Shown here in pieces: positions 36,199 to 48,040 of a stretch of 64,000 nt of DNA. The notes below the pieces were generated by a model that was given only the letters and a program-made list of their open reading frames with translations, did no database searches and was not told the DNA's origin. This stretch comes from Leptospira hartskeerlii (lineage in GTDB: Bacteria; Spirochaetota; Leptospiria; Leptospirales; Leptospiraceae), in contig NZ_NPDL01000010.1 in the NCBI RefSeq assembly GCF_002811475.1, positions 62,001 to 126,000 of the forward strand, in the 5' to 3' direction. Each line of letters opens with the position of its first letter. Within the stretch, counting starts at the first letter, position 1. The translations under genes and the position numbers were made by a program.

Positions 36199-37434
36199 CT
36201 AACTCCTCGCCATCTGCACTTTCAACTTAATCGCCTTCTTAGATTTCGGAGCCTTTTTCTTAGAAAGAGAAAGTTTCGAGTAAGTCATCTCCAAAGAATC
36301 GGTAACATCTTCCCAAGTACAGGAAGCTGCGATCTTTCTGGCAGCGAGCCCCAGTCGAGCTGCTAACTTTTTATTTTCAGCTAGAAGGCAGGATTGCTCT
36401 ATAAATTCTTCTTCTTTTTCGAAACCGCAGAGTAGAGCTGATTTGCCGTGTTTGAGATGTTGGTTTGCGGCAGCGTAGTTGTAAGCTACGATTGGAAGTC
36501 CGGATGCCATTGCTTCTACGATCACGTTTCCGAAAGTTTCAGTGAGGCTTGGGAATAGGAATAGATCTCCCGTGGCATAATGTTCTGCCAGTTCCTTTCC
36601 TTTTCTCATTCCTCTGAATATAAAATCAGGATTTTCCTTTTGCAGTTTTTCTTTAGAAGGCCCGTCTCCCACTAAGATCAATTTTGCATTTGAAACTCTG
36701 GTTTGGAGTCTGCGGAATGTTCTTACTAATAGATCTAGATTTTTTTCCGGAGCTAATCTGCCCACGTATAGAACTCCAAGTTCGGAGGGTTTTAATCCCC
36801 ATTCTATTTTTAATTTGGAATTTCTACGAGCTGGATGGAATAGATCCGAATCGATCCCTCTGGAAACAACTTGAACGTTAGTATATCCTTGCTCGGTCAG
36901 CTGTTCTCTGATCTGAGCGGTAGGGACCAAAGTCATCTGGGTCCTGTTATGAAGCCCTTTCAGGTAATTATGGACCAGTTTTCCTGCGAATCCGAACTTA
37001 TAATATTTTGCGTATGCGTGGAAATTTGTCCTAAAATCGCTGATGATTGGAATTCCAACATGTCTGGCAGCTCTGACTGCCGACCAGCCGAGTGGGCCTT
37101 CGGTGACGACGTGTACAATATCAGGTTTTTCTAATTCGATTAATCTGCGTAATAGATACTTTTCCGGAAACCCGAATCTTAGGTCTTCGTATAATGGGAT
37201 CTTTGCCCCTCTTACTAGAACTTCTCTGTAGTTGTTGCTCGCTGTTGCATAATCATTATGCCCTTGTTTTGGACGGACAAGAATGATCTCGTGACCTCTT
37301 TGTAAAAGATCGCCCAACATTCTATGAAGCGTCTTGGCGACTCCATTTATTTCAGGAGGAAATGTCTCGGTCACCACTAAAATTCGAAAGGGACCGGCTT
37401 TAGGATATGAACTGATATATGTCGATGGAAGCAT
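36199..37434 (-). CDS. GT4-family glycosyltransferase, alpha-mannosyltransferase-like
   Basis: This 411-residue GT-B enzyme has the N-terminal domain opening RILVVTETFPPEINGVAKTL, where the Gly-Val loop binds the donor, and DFRTNFHAYAKYYKFG near 145-160, a pattern seen in mannosyltransferases such as MgtA. The C-terminal domain shows LYVGRLAPEKNLDLL, LVGDGP and the catalytic E-x7-E block FPSLTETFGNVIVEAMASGLP (interrupted after FPSLTETFGN). The C-terminal tail is very Lys-rich. It would use a nucleotide sugar to extend a glycolipid or polysaccharide at the inner membrane. It is a single gene here; donor and acceptor are unknown. Confidence 0.92.
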   Translation of the reverse strand: MLPSTYISSYPKAGPFRILVVTETFPPEINGVAKTLHRMLGDLLQRGHEIILVRPKQGHNDYATASNNYREVLVRGAKIPLYEDLRFGFPEKYLLRRLIELEKPDIVHVVTEGPLGWSAVRAARHVGIPIISDFRTNFHAYAKYYKFGFAGKLVHNYLKGLHNRTQMTLVPTAQIREQLTEQGYTNVQVVSRGIDSDLFHPARRNSKLKIEWGLKPSELGVLYVGRLAPEKNLDLLVRTFRRLQTRVSNAKLILVGDGPSKEKLQKENPDFIFRGMRKGKELAEHYATGDLFLFPSLTETFGNVIVEAMASGLPIVAYNYAAANQHLKHGKSALLCGFEKEEEFIEQSCLLAENKKLAARLGLAARKIAASCTWEDVTDSLEMTYSKLSLSKKKAPKSKKAIKLKVQMARS

Positions 37435-37519
37435 CGACTTTCGATCATCTTAAATTCTTGTATCTACTCCATGAAGAGAGAATTACTTTTTCGTTACAGA
37501 TATCGGGCCGGAGTACAGG

Positions 37520-38584
37520 CTATTGTTCTATTCCGGTAGCGAATGCTTTTCGTAAAAGCCTTCCGCAATATACGGATTCTGCATAAGCAAAGCCGGATGT
37601 GGAATATCTGGCGATTATTCCATAAGTAGTGACTGTCGGGTCTATCCAAGGATAAAATCCGAATTTCCCGGGACTGCTAAATGCAGAGTCATTTCCGGAA
37701 GAATCTTCTACCCAATGTCCGTATGAGTAATGTACATCTTCAAAAACAAAGGGAGAATATTTTGCTTGGGTAGGATGCGCAGAAGGTAATGTAGGCACAA
37801 GATCGGCGCCTAAGTAAGTTCGGATCGCTAAGTTAGAATTTAATATTCTTCTTAAGAACTGAGCATAAACGGAAGCAGAAGTCCTAACTCCTCCTGCAGG
37901 TTGGGGAACAGCATAGTCTATTCCAGGATTGGATCCCCCGAATAATGTGTTTCCGATCTCTGTTGCAAGTTGAGTGCGTGTGTAATTTGTAAGTGCGGGA
38001 GTTAAACCGCTTGGATTCAAAGCAGCATACGCTTGGAAATGAGCACCGTTATAATAAAAATAATTTAGATCACCCGAATTATAATAGTTATTCTTGTTTG
38101 TTCCATCTCTTCCTGGACCGTTCGTGAAACATGTACTTACTGTAAGAGCCAAGTTACATTTATTATCGTCCAGATTATCATAACCGGATCTCATTCTAAG
38201 ATACGATTGTTCTATAGTTGTTGGAGGAGTTCCTAACTTCTCTAAAACATAAGCTCCCCAGATCCATTTAGAAGCGGAAGCAATCAAAAGAACCGTAGAT
38301 CCACTCACAGAACCGTTTACGGAAGAATATCCATACGCTCCGTTTACATCTCCGATCTCCCAATAGAAAGCGCCTAGTTTAGTACAAGTAGAATTCTTGG
38401 TTGCAGTAGCTTCTACCGCATCTAACTGGGTTTGTTTGGTAGAATCCACGACAGTAAATTGTGCAGGAACCTGTATATTCGATAATGCTAATGTAGATAG
38501 TAGAGAAGAAAGTGGATCTTCGCTGGGAGGAGGGGGGCAGGCAAATAAAAGGGAAACGGGAAGAAGGTATAAATACTTTCGCAT
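37520..38584 (-). CDS. Beta-lactamase-like serine hydrolase lipoprotein
   Basis: The product has 354 residues with a lipoprotein signal (LLPVSLLFAC, then a Pro-rich CPPPP stretch). The fold call rests on a SxxK-like motif ASASKWIWGAYVLEKL near residues 103-118, where Ser-x-x-Lys is followed by an aromatic residue and a helix. It also rests on a Tyr-Asn pair in FYYNGAHFQAY and a Gly-rich block near the C-terminus, SSPGKFGFYPWID, in place of the KTG/HxG triad. This is the penicillin-binding/beta-lactamase (class C-like) superfamily. Activity on beta-lactams is not implied; esterase or peptidase activity is as likely. It probably sits on a membrane facing the periplasm or the surface. Confidence 0.8.
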   Translation of the reverse strand: MRKYLYLLPVSLLFACPPPPSEDPLSSLLSTLALSNIQVPAQFTVVDSTKQTQLDAVEATATKNSTCTKLGAFYWEIGDVNGAYGYSSVNGSVSGSTVLLIASASKWIWGAYVLEKLGTPPTTIEQSYLRMRSGYDNLDDNKCNLALTVSTCFTNGPGRDGTNKNNYYNSGDLNYFYYNGAHFQAYAALNPSGLTPALTNYTRTQLATEIGNTLFGGSNPGIDYAVPQPAGGVRTSASVYAQFLRRILNSNLAIRTYLGADLVPTLPSAHPTQAKYSPFVFEDVHYSYGHWVEDSSGNDSAFSSPGKFGFYPWIDPTVTTYGIIARYSTSGFAYAESVYCGRLLRKAFATGIEQ

Positions 38585-38658
38585 AAAACTCTCTGTTAAT
38601 TCGACGCTGCTATTCTATAATAACAGCGGAGTTTAAGTGATTTTTCGCTTCGATCAAT

Positions 38659-39045
38659 TTATTTTTTCTTTTTTGGTTTAGTTATAGCAGGAGGATTGCG
38701 CAGCTCATTCAATTTGTCGGTCAGCCATTTTTCGGATTCTACTTCCTTTCCGTCGGGGAATTTGATCTTATAAGGAGTTCCTGTGATAGAGGACTTACTT
38801 GCTAATCCCTTGATAAAATCTTCCGTGCTGCTTATCTTACTTTTGGCTGCATCATACTTTTTAAGTAAGTGAGCCTTTGCCTCATCCAGTTTATGTTCCG
38901 AACCGTTCCGTATAAAAACACAACCCTTGCAAGAATCTAAGGAAGAAACCAGTATTTTGATCTCGTCTTCCGGTTCTGATCCGAAAACAAAAGTGGAACT
39001 CAAAATTAAAAAAGAGAATAGAAGAATAGATGAGATTTTTTTCAT
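38659..39045 (-). CDS. Secreted DUF5329-like protein
   Basis: The product has 128 residues with a signal peptide (MKKISSILLFSFLILSSTFVFG). The mature sequence follows the DUF5329 pattern: EIKILVSSLDSCKGCVFIRNG with a Cys pair, HKLDEAKAHLLKKYDAAKSK, STEDFIKGLASKSSITGTPY and WLTDKLNELR. Family members are small periplasmic or exported proteins with no assigned role. The C-terminus ends in a Lys run (KPKKKK). It appears to be a single gene; the nearest neighbours are a beta-lactamase-like lipoprotein and, divergently, a second unknown exported protein. Confidence 0.85.
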   Translation of the reverse strand: MKKISSILLFSFLILSSTFVFGSEPEDEIKILVSSLDSCKGCVFIRNGSEHKLDEAKAHLLKKYDAAKSKISSTEDFIKGLASKSSITGTPYKIKFPDGKEVESEKWLTDKLNELRNPPAITKPKKKK

Positions 39046-39180
39046 AGATAGTCCGTAGGATTAAATTGGGTCCGCTTACATATGGCAACTAAGTATTCGA
39101 AATTCTATAATTTTATTAGGTTCCTTTTTTTCGTGACCGTAAAGGTCCACTTTGAGTATTATTCTTAAAAGGAAGACTTG

Positions 39181-39760
39181 GGTGAAAAAATTCGTTTTAT
39201 TTTGTATATTCTTGTTTGGACTTACATCTCTTTATTCCCAAGAACAGACTAGTGCCGTTTCGGAAACGAAAGATAGATCTCGTTGGGATCTGGTATGGAG
39301 AAGTGCAGTTCTTCCAGGTTGGGGACTTCTACATGCAAAAGAATACAGAAAGGCAAGATTCACTATGGTGGTCACTTCTATCTTAGTTCTTTCTGAATTA
39401 AAAGGACACAAAGAAGAATTAGAAAGAAAGGAAGAATTTGAGAATTCCAAAAATCTGTTTCTTGTGTATTCTAATTTTTATCCTCAACCTGATCCTGGAA
39501 TGATTACCTTTTTAGCAAATTATCAACATAGCAAACAAGATGATCTAGACGGAGTCCGAAGCAGGAATGATCTGAGATTAGCTCTTTTAGGAGCAAAATA
39601 CATTTTCCAATTAGCTTACACCTATTGGAGAGGGATCGCGTGGGAAGGGGAAAATTCTGCCGGATTCGATTTGAATATTCGAACTTATTCTCAATCAGAT
39701 GCAAGAGATCAAGCTAGAGATTCATTCGGCTTGGATTTAAAATACGGTTTTCATTTTTAG
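39181..39760 (+). CDS. Exported protein of unknown function (DUF5683-like N-terminus)
   Basis: The frame opens at a TTG at 39152, but a GTG at 39181 is better: it has GGAAG 5 bases upstream and begins an ideal signal peptide (KKFVLFCIFLFGLTSLYSQ). About 193 residues result. After the signal, RSAVLPGWGLLHAKEYRKARF resembles the loop of DUF5683 proteins, which pair a conserved PGxGQ-type segment with membrane helices. A hydrophobic TMVVTSILVLSEL and a second LALLGAKYIFQLAYTYW follow. It ends in DLKYGFHF, as in many outer-membrane or envelope proteins. It is convergent with the amidotransferase gene, 6 bp apart. Function unknown. Confidence 0.78.
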
Positions 39761-39766
39761 GAATTT

Positions 39767-40555
39767 CTATTTAGTATCAGGAGAAAATCTTTGCCATTGT
39801 TTTCCTTCTTTCCATACTTGAAATTCTCCGGGTAAAAATTGGGTCCAAATTTCATTTTGGGTCAAAGGACTGGTGGCTAAGACAGTAACTATATCTTTCG
39901 GATTGGTATGTTTACTAAAGTCGATGCTTAGATCTGCATCTATAAGTTTGGCTTCTCCAAACGGAGCATGTCTTGTGATATAAACTAGTTTTGTGGAACA
40001 ATATGCGTATAAATATTTGGAATCCGAAATTAGAATATTCGAAACTCCCTTTTTTCCGAGCTTCGATAATAATTTGCGGATCTCTTGCGAGAGTTGTCCT
40101 TCGTTTTTAGGTCTTGTCTTAAACTTCTTCTTTAATTCAGAAAGTACCCAGCAAAAAGCGTACTCGCTATCGGTAGTCCCAACGGGCGCGAAATCTTTTA
40201 ATGGTTCCTTCTTCACTCCTTTCAATTGTCCGTTATGAGCGAATGTCCAATAATAACCCCAGAGTTCCCGAACAAAAGGATGTGTATTCTTTAGGTCCAC
40301 CTTACCGCGATTTGCTTTTCGGATATGAGAAATAACTAAATTACTTTTGATCGGAAATGTACGGACAAGTTCCGCCAACTGTGAATCTGCACTTGCCTGA
40401 GGATCTTGAAAGACCCTACAACCTTTGCCTTCATAAAATGCGATCCCCCATCCATCTTTATGCGGCCCGGTTTTTCCGCCTCTTTGGACAAGGCCAGTGA
40501 AACTAAAGCAAATATCTGTAGGAACATTGGCACTCATTCCCAAAAGTTCACACAT
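39767..40555 (-). CDS. Class II glutamine amidotransferase (YafJ-like)
   Basis: The product has 262 residues and begins [10 protein letters not shown], so the catalytic cysteine is residue 2 after Met removal. Other N-terminal nucleophile landmarks are [41 protein letters not shown] (oxyanion Asn-Gly) and [11 protein letters not shown]. This matches the single-domain GATase type 2 group typified by E. coli YafJ, where no synthetase domain follows the amidase. Ammonia acceptor and pathway are unknown. It is divergent from the next glycosyltransferase with about 30 bp between starts, so regulatory sites must overlap coding sequence. Confidence 0.92.
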   Translation of the reverse strand: MCELLGMSANVPTDICFSFTGLVQRGGKTGPHKDGWGIAFYEGKGCRVFQDPQASADSQLAELVRTFPIKSNLVISHIRKANRGKVDLKNTHPFVRELWGYYWTFAHNGQLKGVKKEPLKDFAPVGTTDSEYAFCWVLSELKKKFKTRPKNEGQLSQEIRKLLSKLGKKGVSNILISDSKYLYAYCSTKLVYITRHAPFGEAKLIDADLSIDFSKHTNPKDIVTVLATSPLTQNEIWTQFLPGEFQVWKEGKQWQRFSPDTK

Positions 40556-40584
40556 TCCGAACCTCCTCCGTTATATTGGATTAA

Positions 40585-41804
40585 TTGTCGCTAACGCGAA
40601 TTCGATTTGTCCAGGACTTTTTCCTAAAAAGAAATGGCGGAACTCTTGCAGAATTCAAGCCAGAACCTCAATTTGATCGGGTGATTCTTCATATCGACAC
40701 AGAAACCGGCTGGAGAGGAGGGGAAAGGCAACTTTTTCTTCTGGCAGAAGGTTTAAAAAAACACAAAATCCCTCAGCTCATACTTTGTAAACCGGGCTCC
40801 GCTTTAGAGACCCGCGCTAATGAGGTTGGACTTCCAACAGTTACTCTTCCTTTAAAAGGTGAATGGGACTTCGGTTCCGTAAAGGCTCTCCAAGAACTCA
40901 TCGTTTCCAAAGGGATCAAACTCATTCATGCTCATACTGCAAAAGCACATTCTATTGCTTGGATGGCGAAAGCAAAACATCCTCAAGTGAAACTTGTAGT
41001 TTCTAGAAGAGTGGATTTTAGACTTAGAAAGAATTGGTTCAGCAAACGTAAATACGTTTCCGACAGAGTAGATCTTTACTTAAGCGTCTCTAATCGTATC
41101 CGTGAAATTCTAATTATGGATGGAATAGATCCTGCCAAAGTTGTGACCGTGTACAGTGGGATCGATCTAGGTGTTTCCAAAAAAGCGAGCGACACTTCTT
41201 ATCTAAGAAAAGAATTCAATTTTTCTAAGGATGAACTGATCATAGGGAATATTGCCGCATTAGTCGATCATAAGGACCAAAAAACATTACTCAATGCTTT
41301 GTCCAAAGTAGAGACAGACAAAAAGTATAAGGTCCTTATCGTGGGAGAAGGCGAACTCCGGAAGGAACTGGAACGTATCGCATCCGAAAAAAAACTTTTA
41401 GATAAGGTGATCTTCACGGGATTCAGAACGGATATCTCCGAACTTCTTTCCTTATTCGATATTTTCACATTAACATCCAAAGAAGAAGGACTCGGGACTT
41501 CCGTTTTAGACGCGATGGCCTCCGGTTTGCCGATCGTAGCTACGAATGGTGGAGGTATCGCAGAAATGCTTACCGAAGGCAAGGGAGCATTCATTTCTCA
41601 AGTGGGAGATGCTGTCTCTCTTGCTTCTTCTTATAAAACTCTATTAGAAGATCCTAAAGTTCGAAAATCTATGGGAGCTTTTAATAAAGAATCCGTAAAA
41701 AGATTTTCCGTTAAAAATACCATCAAGAAGACCGAACTGGCATATTATAGTTTGTTGGGTGAAGAGATCTATTCCAGCTCGAAAGGGAAATCCGGGGAAG
41801 CAGC

Positions 41805-41808
<4 letters not shown>
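40585..41808 (+). CDS. GT4-family glycosyltransferase
   Basis: This 407-residue GT-B enzyme is annotated from a TTG. The family homology begins at about residue 32 ([21 protein letters not shown]), so a start at GTG 40681 is also possible. The N-domain has the Gly-Gly-Glu motif after strand 1 and [18 protein letters not shown]. The C-domain has [48 protein letters not shown] (the E-x7-E site) and [15 protein letters not shown]. It overlaps polA by the four bases ATGA, an unusual pairing of envelope sugar transfer and DNA repair in one transcript. Acceptor unknown. Confidence 0.9.
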
Positions 41809-44567
<2,759 letters not shown>

Positions 44568-44581
44568 TTTTTAGTTGAGTC

Positions 44582-44605
44582 TTAAGGGAAACTGCCCTTA
44601 AAATT
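44582..44605 (+). terminator. Possible terminator after polA
   Basis: TTAAGGG (44582-44588) pairs with CCCTTAA (44595-44601) around a 6-base loop, 14 bases after the polA stop. There is no proper T tract (AAATTC follows), so the call is weak. Confidence 0.4.
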
Positions 44606-44626
44606 CGGCCGCTTAGGGAGAACTTA

Positions 44627-45583
44627 ATGGAAAGCTCTTATTCCAGAAAAAAGTTCCTGAAACTTTTGGCGTTATCCGCTGCGGGTATAGGTCTTTCGGA
44701 GAATTTGACTTCTCCGTTATTCTCTCAAACGTCCGGAGCCTCTAAAATGTTAAAACGTAAGATCCCAAAGACTGGAGAAGAAATTCCTGCAATCGGTTTA
44801 GGTACTTGGCAAACTTTAGATGTGGACCCGGATCCTTCTTCTTTAGCTCCTTTAAAAGAAGTTTTGTCGGAGTTCCTACATATCGGCGGAGGTGTAGTTG
44901 ATTCTTCTCCTATGTATGGTCGTTCCGAGGAGATTTTCGGGACTTTATCCAAAAACTTTTCAGACGCGGAAAGAAAAAAATTTTTCTTAGCCACCAAAGT
45001 TTGGATCCGAGGAGAAGCGGCCGGAAAATCACAGATCGAATCTTCTTTCAAAAAAATGAATGCGGATAAGATTGATCTATTCCAAATCCATAATTTACTA
45101 GATACACAAACTCATCTCAAAACATTGAAAGGCTTACGAGAAAAAGGTAGGATCCAATACATTGGCCTAACTCATTTTACTACTTCCGCTTTCGCAGAGA
45201 TGGAACGTATCTCCGAAAAAGAAAAGCCGGACTTCTTGCAGATACCTTATTCTATCCAAACAAGAGAAGCAGAAAATAGAATTTTACCTTTTGCCCAAGA
45301 ACACGGGATCGCAGTACTGATCAATCGTCCCTTCGAAGAGGGTGGGCTTTTTAGAAATACAAAAGGTAAAATATTGCCTGAATATTTTAAAGAATGGGAT
45401 TGCTTTTCCTTTGCTCAGGCATTCTTAAAATATATTCTTTCTCATCCGGCAGTGACATGTGCAATCCCTGCAACTTCTAAGTTATCTCATCTCAAAGATA
45501 ATATGGGTGCCGGGCTTGGTAGATTTCCGGAAGGCAAAGAAAGAAAAGTTTTTCTATCCAACCTTCTGGATGCGATGGACTGA
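44627..45583 (+). CDS. Aldo/keto reductase, predicted Tat-exported
   Basis: This 318-residue TIM-barrel reductase has the catalytic tetrad D92 (VVDSSPMY), Y97, K124 (LATKVW) and H155 (FQIHNLL), with NADPH-site residues near the C-terminus (AIPATSKLSHL). The N-terminus carries SRKKFLKLLALSAAGIG, which resembles a twin-arginine signal except that the pair is RK, so export by Tat is probable but not certain. Exported aldo/keto reductases with such leaders are known in several bacteria, and their substrates are mostly unknown. No partner redox gene is adjacent; the next gene is an alpha/beta hydrolase 57 bp downstream. Confidence 0.9.
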   Translation: MESSYSRKKFLKLLALSAAGIGLSENLTSPLFSQTSGASKMLKRKIPKTGEEIPAIGLGTWQTLDVDPDPSSLAPLKEVLSEFLHIGGGVVDSSPMYGRSEEIFGTLSKNFSDAERKKFFLATKVWIRGEAAGKSQIESSFKKMNADKIDLFQIHNLLDTQTHLKTLKGLREKGRIQYIGLTHFTTSAFAEMERISEKEKPDFLQIPYSIQTREAENRILPFAQEHGIAVLINRPFEEGGLFRNTKGKILPEYFKEWDCFSFAQAFLKYILSHPAVTCAIPATSKLSHLKDNMGAGLGRFPEGKERKVFLSNLLDAMD

Positions 45584-45640
45584 AATTTCCTGCGCTATAT
45601 CGATTTTGCACTTCCCATTCCGAAAGTAGGAGGTACAATA

Positions 45641-46558
45641 TTGCCTCTTTGGGAGGAATCTATGTCGGAGCCGCTTTGGAGAACACACCCTTTGGCCTGG
45701 AAGGCATCGGGAGCTTTCTTTGAATGGAAAAAAAGGAAACTATTCTATCGGACAGGCGGAGAAGGAGAAGCGCTTCTTCTCTTACATGGATTTCCCACTT
45801 CTTCCTGGGATTGGAAAGATGTATGGGAAACTCTTACTCATCAGTACAAAGTTTTGACCTTAGATTATTTAGGCTTTGGCTTTTCCGAAAAACCTAAAGA
45901 CGGACATTATTCTATTTTTGAATATGCGGATCAGGCCGAGTATTTCCTACAAGAACAAGGAATCAAAAAAGTGCATATTCTCGCCCACGATCTGGGAGAT
46001 ACAGTCGCACAAGAATTGGTCGCAAGATTTAGGGAGAAGTTATCCGGCCAAAGGATCGGTGGTCCGGACTTAGAGTCAGTATTCTTCCTAAATGGTGGGA
46101 TCTTTCCGGAGACTCATAGACCAAGAGCAGTCCAGAAATTATTAAACGGACCTTTGGGATTTTTATTCTCTCGTTTGGTGAACAAAACCTCCTTTCAAAA
46201 AAGTTTTTCAGAAGTATTCGGACCGAATACTAAGCCGAACCGAGAGGAGTTAGATGGCTTTTGGGAATGTGTAAACAATGGAGGAGGAAAAGCGATCTAT
46301 CATAAATTGATAAGATACATGAGAGAAAGAAAAATTTTCAGAGATAGATGGGTGGGAGCCGTACTCGATTGCCCGATCCCGTACGCGTTGGCAGATGGTT
46401 TGGAAGATCCTGTGAGCGGAAGACATGTGGTGGATCGATTGAGAGAGATGAGACCTGATGCGAAAGTGTACGAACTTCCAGGAATAGGACATTACCCTCA
46501 GACAGAAGCTGCTAACCAGGTTTTGAAAGCGTATTCAAACTTCAGATCTATACTTTGA
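45641..46558 (+). CDS. Alpha/beta hydrolase of the MEST/epoxide-hydrolase-like group
   Basis: The product has 305 residues. The oxyanion loop is LLLHGFPTSSWDW (46-58). The nucleophile elbow is AHDLGDTVAQEL (115-126) with Asp (D117) in place of Ser, as in epoxide hydrolases and dehalogenases. The acid is probably D256 (LEDPVSG) and the base H284 (GIGHYPQTEA). Two further blocks, NGGIFPETHRP (151-161) and RDRWVGA (234-240), match my memory of the vertebrate imprinted protein MEST/PEG1. Two starts each have a good ribosome site: TTG 45641 (AGGAGGT) and ATG 45662 (GGGAGGA). The 7-residue difference does not affect domains. Substrate unknown. Confidence 0.9.
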   Translation: MPLWEESMSEPLWRTHPLAWKASGAFFEWKKRKLFYRTGGEGEALLLLHGFPTSSWDWKDVWETLTHQYKVLTLDYLGFGFSEKPKDGHYSIFEYADQAEYFLQEQGIKKVHILAHDLGDTVAQELVARFREKLSGQRIGGPDLESVFFLNGGIFPETHRPRAVQKLLNGPLGFLFSRLVNKTSFQKSFSEVFGPNTKPNREELDGFWECVNNGGGKAIYHKLIRYMRERKIFRDRWVGAVLDCPIPYALADGLEDPVSGRHVVDRLREMRPDAKVYELPGIGHYPQTEAANQVLKAYSNFRSIL

Positions 46559-46643
46559 TATTTCTCAGTTAGTTTGGTGACCGGATTTATTTCCTTGAAA
46601 AAAGGAAGAAACCTGCCAGACTGTAAAGAAAGCGAAAGAATAG

Positions 46644-47465
46644 ATGGGTAAGGTTGCATACAATAATCCGCGTTTTTTCGATTTTGTATACGATGACTTT
46701 TTATGTGCAGCCGTAGACTCTCATGTCGCACAATCCGGAGTTCTATTCCACTCTTTGACTAAGGAAAGTGTTTGGGAACTTTTTGAGATCACGGGAGTTC
46801 TCGCAGAACTCAAAAAAAGAGGATATGATTCTTTCCAACTAGATCTTTCCGGAAGCGACGATACTTACCAAAAACTCATTCTCACTTTTCAGAACGAAAT
46901 TTTAGTACATCTACGTTTGAGTATCCAAGAATATCGGATACGCCTTAACGATTACTTTTTCAAAGAAAAATATCTGGTTGTGAATTGGCTCCAGACACGT
47001 CATCCGAAACAGGAAGGAAGAGATTCGACACGTTTGTATCCTGGCCAAGATGTGCCAGGACTTGGAATTTTTCCTGAGATGTCTGACTTAATCGGATTTT
47101 TGATCATATCACTTCGCTTAAATGGAGCAGTGATCCGTCCGGAATATTTTCACGATGCAGTACTCTTCTCCCGTAAATTCCACTTTTTAGAAGCGGACTC
47201 TAAGGCGCTTTATCAGGCTTTGAGGACAACCTTCCCGAAACATTCTATCCGAGCCATCTCAACGTTATTACAACATGGAAAAATCGTAGATGCAAAACGA
47301 GGAGTGATCGAATGGAAACCTATAGAGATGATTTTCTTTTTGGAAAAATCTTTGAACTTCTTCGTATTCAATCGTAAGTTTGAGAAGAAGGTTTCCAAGA
47401 TACTCTCCACATATAAACTTTCTCTGGTAGAAGGTGCAGAGGCAGAGTTGGGGCTAAATACTTAG
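46644..47465 (+). CDS. Conserved-looking cytoplasmic protein of unknown function
   Basis: The product has 273 residues with no signal or membrane segment. I do not recognise it. The first third is a mixed alpha/beta region. Around 105-130 there is a strand-rich stretch with WLQTRHPKQEGRDSTRLYPG, and the remainder is helical with a Lys/Phe-rich end. The Cys and acidic residues are scattered and form no known motif. The gene starts 85 bp after the MEST-like hydrolase and is followed 118 bp later by the PilZ gene, so it may belong to the same transcriptional direction without being an operon. Codon use looks ordinary. Confidence 0.75.
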   Translation: MGKVAYNNPRFFDFVYDDFLCAAVDSHVAQSGVLFHSLTKESVWELFEITGVLAELKKRGYDSFQLDLSGSDDTYQKLILTFQNEILVHLRLSIQEYRIRLNDYFFKEKYLVVNWLQTRHPKQEGRDSTRLYPGQDVPGLGIFPEMSDLIGFLIISLRLNGAVIRPEYFHDAVLFSRKFHFLEADSKALYQALRTTFPKHSIRAISTLLQHGKIVDAKRGVIEWKPIEMIFFLEKSLNFFVFNRKFEKKVSKILSTYKLSLVEGAEAELGLNT

Positions 47466-47583
47466 CACTATTTTGAACGAGTGTTACGCGATTATTTTTC
47501 GAAAGAAAACTGTTTTGTTCTCCCGTCTTATCCATTTATAATATAGGTTTGGCCATTATTCTTAATATCCGGAGGGTCCTCGG

Positions 47584-47940
47584 ATGGAGAAAAGAAAACA
47601 GGTGAGGGTAGTCCCCTTCCCTAAACAACCAGTTCAACTCCAATTGATGGGAAACGGTTTTTTAGATATTCTCATCGCCCAGGATGTTAGCGAAGGAGGG
47701 ATTGCGGTTCGTGTTCCTCATAAATTTGATGGATGCGATATTCATTCTAGCGTGGAAATTGTGGTTTCTCTCCCCGGATACAAACCATTTAAAGCATTAG
47801 GCAAGATCAAACACTTGAGCGCCTCCAAGGAAGCACAGGGCCTTTTCGGGCTCCAATTCACCCAAATCGACGTAAAAGGTAAGGGATTTCTCCTCGATTA
47901 TGTCAAAAAACTGACCTCTCTCCGCAGAATGGCAGGATAA
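47584..47940 (+). CDS. Single-domain PilZ protein (c-di-GMP binding)
   Basis: The product has 118 residues and consists of little more than one PilZ domain. The two parts of the ligand motif are present: RKQVR (R4-x3-R8) at the N-terminus and DVSEGGIAVRV (about 38-48). A strand pattern GLQFTQID and a C-terminal helix follow. Such stand-alone proteins act as c-di-GMP-dependent switches on partners such as motility, transcription or polysaccharide proteins. A good ribosome site (GGAGGG) precedes the ATG. No diguanylate cyclase is in the window. The GNAT gene starts about 100 bp downstream. Confidence 0.9.
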   Translation: MEKRKQVRVVPFPKQPVQLQLMGNGFLDILIAQDVSEGGIAVRVPHKFDGCDIHSSVEIVVSLPGYKPFKALGKIKHLSASKEAQGLFGLQFTQIDVKGKGFLLDYVKKLTSLRRMAG

Positions 47941-48040
47941 TCGGCCAGGCCAGTCATCGGAATTTCTTTCCAGCGTAATCCGACTGTAACCATTTAGGGT
48001 GATAGATAGAAGCATCCTAACAAGGAAAAGAAGGACGACA

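Noticed and set aside
36009..36230. 73-codon plus-strand frame upstream of the giant lipoprotein gene
   Set aside because: GTG start without ribosome site; it runs across the AT-rich hairpin and into the glycosyltransferase gene, and its composition is not protein-like.
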